From: Myxococcales bacterium
GTDB taxonomy: Bacteria; Myxococcota_A; Polyangia; Polyangiales; Polyangiaceae
DNA: 5,117 bases
Assembly: GCA_025362165.1 (NCBI GenBank)
Contig: JANYHY010000297.1
Location: forward strand, 1 to 5,117
Direction of reading: 5' to 3'
The position numbers were made by a program, and so were the translations under genes. Numbering within the stretch: position 1 is the first letter of the stretch; every line of letters begins with the position of its first letter. Below, in pieces: positions 1-5,117 of the stretch. Under the pieces are notes generated by a model. That model was not told the origin of the DNA, made no database searches, and was given only the letters and a program-made list of their open reading frames with translations.

Positions 1-3000
1 GAACGGTTGGTCAAGGTCGGCGCGCTCTTCGGCGCCTTCATGCTCGCGAGCCTCCTCGCGCTCAAGCTGCACCTTCGAGGAGAGGGTCTGTGGGAGGGGC
101 TGGCACCAGCGAGCGCCGCCAGCGCGCAGCAAGGTGTTCCCACCACCTACGACCTGACACAGCTCAAGGTCACCAACGAGGTCCTGCGGATCATCCGCGA
201 CAAATACGTGGACCCCAAGCGCGTGAAGCCGAAGGAGATGCTGCTGTCGGCGCTCAACTATGTCCAGCGCGACGTCGCGCAGATCATCGTGCTCTACGAG
301 GACGGCGCGCCCACGGTGAAGGTTCGCGTCGACACGCAAGAGAAGGAGTTCCGCGTCGACAACGTGCAGGGCCTCTGGGATGTCGCGTCGCACTTGCACG
401 ACGTGTTCGCGTTCGTGCAGGACAACCTCCGTGGCACCGAGGTCGATCTGCGTGAGGTCGAATACGCGGCCTGCAACGGCATGCTCCACACGCTCGATCC
501 GCACAGCGTCTTGCTCTCGCCCGAGGCGTACAAGGACATGAACCTTTCCACGAGCGGCCAGTTCGGCGGCCTTGGGATCGTCATTTCGTTGCGGGATCAA
601 CAGTTGACCGTCATCAACCCGATGCCAGGCACACCCGCTGGTCGCGCGGGCTTGCGCCGTCACGATCGCATCGTGAAGATCAACAACGAGAGCACCCTCA
701 ACATGGGCCTCAACGAGGCCGTCAATCACTTGCGCGGCGCGCCCAACACGAAGGTCACCGTCTGGATCCACCGTGACGGCGCTGACGGCTGGCAAGGCGT
801 GCACCCGTTCGAGCTCGTACGCGAGACGATTCACGTGGCGAGCGTCGAGAGCAAGCTGCTCGACGGGAACATCGGATACGCGCGCCTCAAGGGGTTCCAA
901 TCGAACACCTCGACGGAGCTCGACGCGGCGCTGGTGGAAATGAAAAAGAGCGGCGAGCTCAAGGGGCTCGTGCTCGATCTTCGCGGCAACCCCGGCGGCT
1001 TGCTCGATCAAGCGGTCAAGATTTGCGACAAGTTCATCGCGAGCGGTCCCATCGTCGCCACAGTCGGTCATGGCGAAGGAGCGGAAGGCCGAGATGAACG
1101 CACGGCGCGGCCCGAGGGCACGGAGCCGAACTACCCCATCATCTTGCTCGTCAGCGGCAACTCGGCGAGCGCGAGCGAGATCGTCGCGGGCGCGATGAAG
1201 AACCACGATCGCGCGGTCATCGTAGGCGAGACGACGTTCGGCAAAGGCAGCGTGCAGCTCGTGTTCAACGAGCTCCCGGACAAAGCTGCTCTCAAGCTCA
1301 CGATCGCGCAGTACCTCACGGAGCCAGGCGACATCTCGATCCAAGGCACCGGTGTCACGCCAGACATCGAGCTCGACCCGATGACCGTGGACCTCCAAGA
1401 GATGGCGCTGACCACGAGCTCGGCGAACGCCGTCAAGGAGCGAGACCTCTCGCGCAGCCTCTCCAACTCGCACATCCGCGAGGGCCAGCGCCCGCTCGAG
1501 ACCGTGCGCTATTACCTCTCGCAAAAAGATCGCCTCGACCTCATCGATCGCGGCGGCGATCCCGATGACGTGTTCGCCCTCGACTTCCCGATCAAATTCG
1601 CCCGTGATTTAGCCGCGAAAGTGCCGCAGGGCACGCGACCCGATCAAGTGCAGTCGGCCAAGTCCTACGTCGAATCCACGCGGACGACGGAGGTCGGCAA
1701 GATGATCGCGGACCTGCAGAAGCTCGGCATCGACTGGGCGGACGCGCCGGCCGATACGGTGGCCGCGCAAGGCCCAGTGTCCACGCTCGACGTGAAGGTC
1801 GAGACAGATCGCGCGAGCAACGAGGTCAACGCGGGTGATCCGCTGAACCTCAAGGTCACCGTGACCAACAAGGGAACGACACCGGTCTACCGCCTCTACG
1901 CCGTGAGTCAGAGCGACAACGGCATGTTCGACAACAAGGAGCTCGCGTTTGGCAAGCTCGATCCGGGCAAGAGCCGGTCGGCGACAGTGCCGCTCGGTTG
2001 GTGCGACTTCGAGGGACATCGGGTCGGCTCCACAGTGCCGCTCCCCAAAGACGCGCCGCGGGTGTGCAGAGTCCCGCGAGACGCGCTCACGCGTGCCGAC
2101 GGTATCAAGCTCCACTTCGATGAAGCCAAGGGCCGTGTGCCGCCGGACGCTGAACTCCGCGCGACCGTGAAGGCGCTCGAGCGCCCGATTTTCTCTTACT
2201 CGTACCAGATCGTGGACAACCGCAAGGGCAACGGCGACGGTCGCGTACAGAAAGGCGAGGAGCTCACGATGTACCTCGTCGTCAAGAATAGCGGCAAGGG
2301 CAAGAGCTTCGACGCGCAAGCCAATCTCCGCAACCTCTCGGGCGACGGCCTGTTGCTGCATGAAGGTCGCTTCAACGACGTGAGCAACATGGCTCCAGGA
2401 GAGACGCGCCGTGTCGCGTTCACCTTCGACGTGCAGCCGCAGCTCGACGGCACCGAAGCGAAGGTCGAGCTCTCGATCATCGATCAGGATCTGCGCGAAT
2501 CAGTCGCCGAGAAAGTGCACATCCCGCTCGCAGCGGCGAGTACGTCGACCACCGAGTCCGGCTCGATGAAGGCAGGTCCCGCAGGAGCCTTGCTCCTAGA
2601 AGCGCCCGATCCCAAGGCGCGCAACTTCGGTCGGTTGACCCCAGGCACCGCCACGACTGTGCAGGCGGGCTTCGGTGACTACGTCAAGGTGAGCTTGGGC
2701 AACACGCGCTTCGGCTTCTGCAAGCGCAGCGAGCTCGAGCAGGGTGGCACCCCCGGGCAGACCGTCGCGTTCGAGGACGCGATGGCGCACGCGCCTCCGG
2801 CGCTCGAGCTCTCCGTCCCGACGCTCGCGACGAGTGATGCCAAGATCACCATCAAAGGGAACGCGAGCGATGACGCGCGTCTGCTGGATGCGTACGTGTT
2901 CGGCGGCTCGCGCAAGGTGTTCTACCGCTCGAACCGCAACGGCGCAGACCCCAAGCAAATGACGTTCGAGGCGGACGTGCCGCTGCGCCCGGGCGTCAAC

Positions 3001-3147
3001 GCGATCACTGTGGTCGCGCGCGAGAACCCCGACACGACGAGCCGCAGAACGTTCGTTGTCCGCAAGGATGGCGCGAATGGTGAGCTGTTGCCGACGCCGA
3101 AGACGGAAGACGATCTAGGCGAGAGCTCGAGCTCCAGCGACGATTGA
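1..3147 (+). CDS. S41 carboxyl-terminal processing protease with PDZ domain and long multidomain C-terminal extension (5' end probably partial)
   Basis: Likely an envelope-anchored serine protease that trims or degrades extracytoplasmic proteins from their C-termini. The frame is open to the window edge. A TTG at 7 is a possible start, but the true start probably lies upstream; residues here are numbered from that TTG. A hydrophobic segment at 4-19 is a signal or anchor. A helical region (about 50-175) ends in GMLHTLDPHS. The PDZ domain spans about 184-257 (GQFGGLGIVI, then PMPGTPAGRAGL). The S41 core spans about 280-457, with LDLRGNPGG at 323-331, catalytic Ser388 in GNSASASE, and Lys413 and Gln417 in FGKGSVQ, so the known Ser/Lys/Gln set is intact. 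Common CTPs have roughly 400-700 residues; this one has at least 1046. The extra part holds a helical stretch (about 490-580), two Ig/CARDB-like beta regions (about 591-720 and 727-841), an SH3b-like module (about 853-911), a last beta-sandwich (about 930-1018) and a Ser/Asp tail. The catalytic assignment is firm; the accessory domain names are inference. Confidence 0.93.
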   Translation, partial: ERLVKVGALFGAFMLASLLALKLHLRGEGLWEGLAPASAASAQQGVPTTYDLTQLKVTNEVLRIIRDKYVDPKRVKPKEMLLSALNYVQRDVAQIIVLYEDGAPTVKVRVDTQEKEFRVDNVQGLWDVASHLHDVFAFVQDNLRGTEVDLREVEYAACNGMLHTLDPHSVLLSPEAYKDMNLSTSGQFGGLGIVISLRDQQLTVINPMPGTPAGRAGLRRHDRIVKINNESTLNMGLNEAVNHLRGAPNTKVTVWIHRDGADGWQGVHPFELVRETIHVASVESKLLDGNIGYARLKGFQSNTSTELDAALVEMKKSGELKGLVLDLRGNPGGLLDQAVKICDKFIASGPIVATVGHGEGAEGRDERTARPEGTEPNYPIILLVSGNSASASEIVAGAMKNHDRAVIVGETTFGKGSVQLVFNELPDKAALKLTIAQYLTEPGDISIQGTGVTPDIELDPMTVDLQEMALTTSSANAVKERDLSRSLSNSHIREGQRPLETVRYYLSQKDRLDLIDRGGDPDDVFALDFPIKFARDLAAKVPQGTRPDQVQSAKSYVESTRTTEVGKMIADLQKLGIDWADAPADTVAAQGPVSTLDVKVETDRASNEVNAGDPLNLKVTVTNKGTTPVYRLYAVSQSDNGMFDNKELAFGKLDPGKSRSATVPLGWCDFEGHRVGSTVPLPKDAPRVCRVPRDALTRADGIKLHFDEAKGRVPPDAELRATVKALERPIFSYSYQIVDNRKGNGDGRVQKGEELTMYLVVKNSGKGKSFDAQANLRNLSGDGLLLHEGRFNDVSNMAPGETRRVAFTFDVQPQLDGTEAKVELSIIDQDLRESVAEKVHIPLAAASTSTTESGSMKAGPAGALLLEAPDPKARNFGRLTPGTATTVQAGFGDYVKVSLGNTRFGFCKRSELEQGGTPGQTVAFEDAMAHAPPALELSVPTLATSDAKITIKGNASDDARLLDAYVFGGSRKVFYRSNRNGADPKQMTFEADVPLRPGVNAITVVARENPDTTSRRTFVVRKDGANGELLPTPKTEDDLGESSSSSDD

Positions 3148-3149
3148 TG
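3145..3149 (+). promoter_or_regulatory. TGATG stop/start overlap coupling the protease gene to acpS
   Basis: The protease stop TGA (3145-3147) and the acpS ATG (3147-3149) share one base. No purine-rich ribosome binding site is evident in the 15 bases before it, so re-initiation by terminating ribosomes is the likely way acpS is translated. The overlap is seen directly; the coupling is inferred. Confidence 0.7.
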
Positions 3150-3518
3150 GCGATCGTCGGACTCGGGCTCGATGTCTGCTCGATCGACCGCATGCGGCGC
3201 GCGATCGAGCGGCACGGCGACCGCTTCGTCAACCGCATCTGCAGCCCTCTCGAGCGCGCGGACGTTGGCCAGCGTGATCTCGCGACGTTCGTTGCATCAC
3301 GCTTCGCCGTGAAGGAGGCCTTCGCCAAAGCGCTCGACGGCGCGCCTGGCGTGGGCTGGCACGAGGTGGAGGTGAAGCGGTCGAAGTCCGGCAAGCCGTC
3401 TCTCGAGCTCCACGGCAACGCGATCACGGCGACCACGCGCGCCGGCGCCGCCAAGTGGCACGTCACGATCACGCACGACGCAGGCATCGCCGCCGCCATG
3501 GTAGTCCTGGAGTCATGA
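3147..3518 (+). CDS. acpS: Holo-[acyl-carrier-protein] synthase (AcpS-type phosphopantetheinyl transferase)
   Basis: Transfers 4'-phosphopantetheine from coenzyme A to the conserved serine of apo-acyl carrier protein, activating it for fatty acid synthesis in the cytoplasm. The 123-residue length is typical of AcpS. The N-terminal GLGLDVCSIDR carries the Mg2+-binding Asp9. SRFAVKEAFAKAL carries the second metal ligand, Glu57. The family features SGKPSLEL (81-88) and VTITHD (106-111) follow, and the protein ends in the usual hydrophobic strand (AAAMVVLE). The ATG at 3147 is preferred over an in-frame TTG at 3144 because the family begins right before the I-x-G-x-G-x-D motif. This ATG shares its A with the protease stop (TGATG). 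No good Shine-Dalgarno is seen, so translation is probably coupled to the upstream gene. The short Sfp-like alternative is excluded by length and motifs. Confidence 0.95.
   Translation: MAIVGLGLDVCSIDRMRRAIERHGDRFVNRICSPLERADVGQRDLATFVASRFAVKEAFAKALDGAPGVGWHEVEVKRSKSGKPSLELHGNAITATTRAGAAKWHVTITHDAGIAAAMVVLES
3509..3518 (+). promoter_or_regulatory. ATGA stop/start overlap coupling acpS to nnr, with a GGAG close upstream
   Basis: The nnr ATG (3515-3517) overlaps the acpS stop TGA (3516-3518). A GGAG at 3509-3512 lies two bases before the ATG, closer than the usual 5-9 base spacing, so it may help only weakly. The arrangement decides the nnr start and points to translational coupling. Confidence 0.7.
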
Positions 3519-5083
3519 GCGATTCGACCCGCGGTTACGGCGCCGCGAAAGTCGTCGTCCTCTCGCGCGATCAGATGCGCGCGTTCGATGCTTGCGCCAT
3601 CAACGAATGCGGCGTCTCGGGCCTGCTGCTGATGGAGAACGCGGGTCGCGGCGCGGTCGACGTCCTCGAGCGAGGCCTGCTCGGCGGCGCTGCGCTCGGC
3701 AAGCGCGTCGTCGTCGTCGCCGGTACCGGGAACAACGGCGGAGACGGCTTCGTCGTCGCGAGGCACCTCGCGGTGCGCGGCGCGGAAGTATCGGTCGTGC
3801 TCTGCGGCGATCTAGCGCGGTTCACGCCAGACGCGCGCGCCAACCACGATGCGTGGGTCGGCATCGACGGAGACGTCACCACCGAGCTCGACGGCATCGC
3901 CTCCGCGGATGTGCTCGTCGACGCGCTCTTCGGTACCGGCCTTGATCGACTGATCGACGGCGCAGACCGAGAGGCCATCGTGCGCATGAACGACGCTGGG
4001 GCGCCAATCTTCGCGATCGACATCCCGTCTGGGATCCACGCGGATCGCGGCGAAGTCATGGGCGTCGCCGTTCGCGCGACCGCCACGGCCACGTTCGCGC
4101 ACTACAAGCGCGGGCTGCTCACCCCGAACGGTGCCGCGCACGCGGGCGTGCTCACGGTCGTCGACATCGGTGTCCCAGCGGAGCTAGTCAGGCGCACCGG
4201 TCACGACGCCCAGCTCATCACGGACGCTGACGCTCGGCGCTGGCTCTCTCCGCGAGCCTTGGATGTTCACAAATACCGCGCAGGCCACGTCCTCGTCATC
4301 GCTGGATCGCCTGGAAAAACAGGCGCCGCGGCGCTCGCAGCTCGGGGTGCGTCGAAGGCCGGCGCTGGCGCTGCGACTGTCGCGACATGGGTAGAGTCTG
4401 CTGCGGCGATCGAGGCGCTCTCGCTCGAGTGCATGACGGCACGGCTGGACGCGTCTCGCCTCGACTCGGTCGACGCGCTGCTCCAAGGCAAGAGCGCGGT
4501 CGTGATTGGTCCGGGTCTTGGGACGGACGAACGCGCGCGGAGAGTCGTCGGTCACGTGCTCATGACTCACGAAGGCGTCGTTGTGGTGGACGCGGACGCG
4601 CTCTCGACGTTCGCCGGACACGCGATCGATCTCGCGCGCGCGAAGGCGAAGCTGATCCTCACTCCACACGCGGGGGAAGCCGCCCGACTCCTCTCCACGA
4701 CCTCCGTCTTGATTGAGTCCGATCGCTACGCAGCCGTGCGCTCCCTGGCCAAGCTCACGAACGCGGTCGTTCTTTTGAAAGGAGCACACACGCTCATCGC
4801 CGACCCCGCGGGCCGAGTCGTGGTCTGCCCAGTCGTGTGCCCTGCGCTCGCGACAGCAGGCTCCGGTGATGTGCTCGCCGGGATCATCGGTGCCTTCGCA
4901 TGCGGCGCCGCTCCCTTCGAGGCCGCCGCGCTCGGAGCTCTCGTGCACGGGCGCGCGGGCGAGGCGTGGTCTCGGGCGCACGGGGACCGCGGCCTGCTCG
5001 CCGGAGAGCTCGCGAGCCGGACCACTGACGCGATCGCTGCGTTGCTCTCCGCCCACGCGAGCGCGTCCACACGGACACGCTGA
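3515..5083 (+). CDS. nnr: Bifunctional NAD(P)H-hydrate epimerase / ADP-dependent NAD(P)H-hydrate dehydratase
   Basis: Cytoplasmic metabolite-repair enzyme of 522 residues, the usual size for the fused form. The N-terminal YjeF_N (NnrE) domain, about 15-225, interconverts R and S forms of hydrated NAD(P)H. The C-terminal ribokinase-like (NnrD) domain, about 235-515, dehydrates the S form using ADP. Epimerase marks are LMENAG (39-44), AGTGNNGGDGF (69-79), DALFGTGLDR (136-145) and AIDIPSG (167-173). Dehydratase marks are HKYRAGHVLVIAGS (252-265), GPGLG (332-336), DADAL (359-363), LTPHAGE (382-388), LLKG (420-423) and ATAGSGDVLAG (446-456), with Asp452 the expected catalytic residue. The ATG at 3515 is chosen because it gives an ATGA overlap with acpS. 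The longer frame back to 3455 only adds an Arg/His-rich stretch lying inside acpS. A GGAG at 3509-3512 sits only two bases before the ATG. A VVCP-VVCP repeat precedes the GSGD motif. In many bacteria a tsaE gene follows, but the window ends first. Confidence 0.96.
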   Translation: MSDSTRGYGAAKVVVLSRDQMRAFDACAINECGVSGLLLMENAGRGAVDVLERGLLGGAALGKRVVVVAGTGNNGGDGFVVARHLAVRGAEVSVVLCGDLARFTPDARANHDAWVGIDGDVTTELDGIASADVLVDALFGTGLDRLIDGADREAIVRMNDAGAPIFAIDIPSGIHADRGEVMGVAVRATATATFAHYKRGLLTPNGAAHAGVLTVVDIGVPAELVRRTGHDAQLITDADARRWLSPRALDVHKYRAGHVLVIAGSPGKTGAAALAARGASKAGAGAATVATWVESAAAIEALSLECMTARLDASRLDSVDALLQGKSAVVIGPGLGTDERARRVVGHVLMTHEGVVVVDADALSTFAGHAIDLARAKAKLILTPHAGEAARLLSTTSVLIESDRYAAVRSLAKLTNAVVLLKGAHTLIADPAGRVVVCPVVCPALATAGSGDVLAGIIGAFACGAAPFEAAALGALVHGRAGEAWSRAHGDRGLLAGELASRTTDAIAALLSAHASASTRTR

Positions 5084-5117
5084 GGTGTGTCTATGGCTTG
5101 AAAATGCGGCAATTCGC
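5084..5117. other. Short intergenic tail with no supportable gene
   Basis: These 34 bases follow the nnr stop. They turn locally AT-richer than the genes. An ATG at 5093 meets a stop after two codons. Another ATG at 5104 stays open only to the window edge (four full codons) and has no clear ribosome binding site. No T-rich terminator is visible. It may be the start of an intergenic region or the lead-in to a further gene. Confidence 0.4.

Noticed and set aside
1609..2361. 250-codon open frame on the minus strand within the protease gene
   Set aside because: It lies opposite a well-supported coding frame, is rich in Arg/Val/Ala/His as expected of GC-rich antisense shadows, and shows no recognisable domain.
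3144..3146. TTG as acpS start
   Set aside because: It only adds one methionine before the ATG at 3147, which is the better codon and overlaps the stop in the usual way.
3455..3514. Upstream in-frame start extending nnr by 20 residues
   Set aside because: The added residues are an Arg/His-rich out-of-frame reading of acpS. The ATGA overlap at 3515 gives a normal NnrE N-terminus.
3005..3766. 253-codon minus-strand frame spanning three genes
   Set aside because: It crosses both gene junctions and lies opposite acpS with all its conserved motifs; no family features are visible.
4184..5056. 290-codon open frame on the minus strand opposite nnr
   Set aside because: Its Arg/Glu/Ser-rich composition has no motif, and it is fully opposite conserved NnrD motifs, so it is an antisense shadow of GC-rich DNA.
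5063..5093. Possible hairpin around the nnr stop (CACAC ... GTGTG) as a terminator
   Set aside because: The stem is only about five pairs with a long loop and no T-run follows, so it is too weak to call.
5104..5117. Start of a further plus-strand gene
   Set aside because: Only four complete codons fit before the window ends and no ribosome binding site is evident, so it cannot be supported.

Overview
The window is GC-rich, with strong G/C preference at third codon positions, and carries three tightly packed plus-strand genes with no intergenic space between them. The multidomain S41 protease and the overall protein style fit a myxobacterium-like organism (Myxococcota, perhaps Polyangiales). 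That assignment rests on recollection of family architecture, not on a search.

Layout: (1) From the left edge to 3147 runs a very large carboxyl-terminal processing (S41) protease. Its 5' end is probably cut off by the window. It has a membrane anchor or signal segment, an enlarged N-terminal helical region, a PDZ domain, an S41 catalytic domain with an intact Ser/Lys/Gln set, and about 590 further residues that look like beta-sandwich (Ig/CARDB-like) modules, an SH3b-like module and a Ser/Asp tail. (2) From 3147 to 3518 is acpS, holo-acyl-carrier-protein synthase, which starts inside the protease stop codon (TGATG). (3) From 3515 to 5083 is a bifunctional NAD(P)H-hydrate repair enzyme (epimerase plus dehydratase, YjeF/Nnr type), which overlaps acpS by four bases (ATGA). 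The last 34 bases hold no supportable gene.

The overlapping starts and stops suggest one transcript with translational coupling. The acpS-nnr pair is a familiar housekeeping neighbourhood (lipid-carrier activation next to cofactor repair). The less usual element is the envelope protease placed directly upstream. No RNA gene, mobile element, CRISPR array, promoter or convincing terminator is visible. I did not find a clearly new biological system. The most interesting parts are the unassigned C-terminal half of the protease and the operon linkage.
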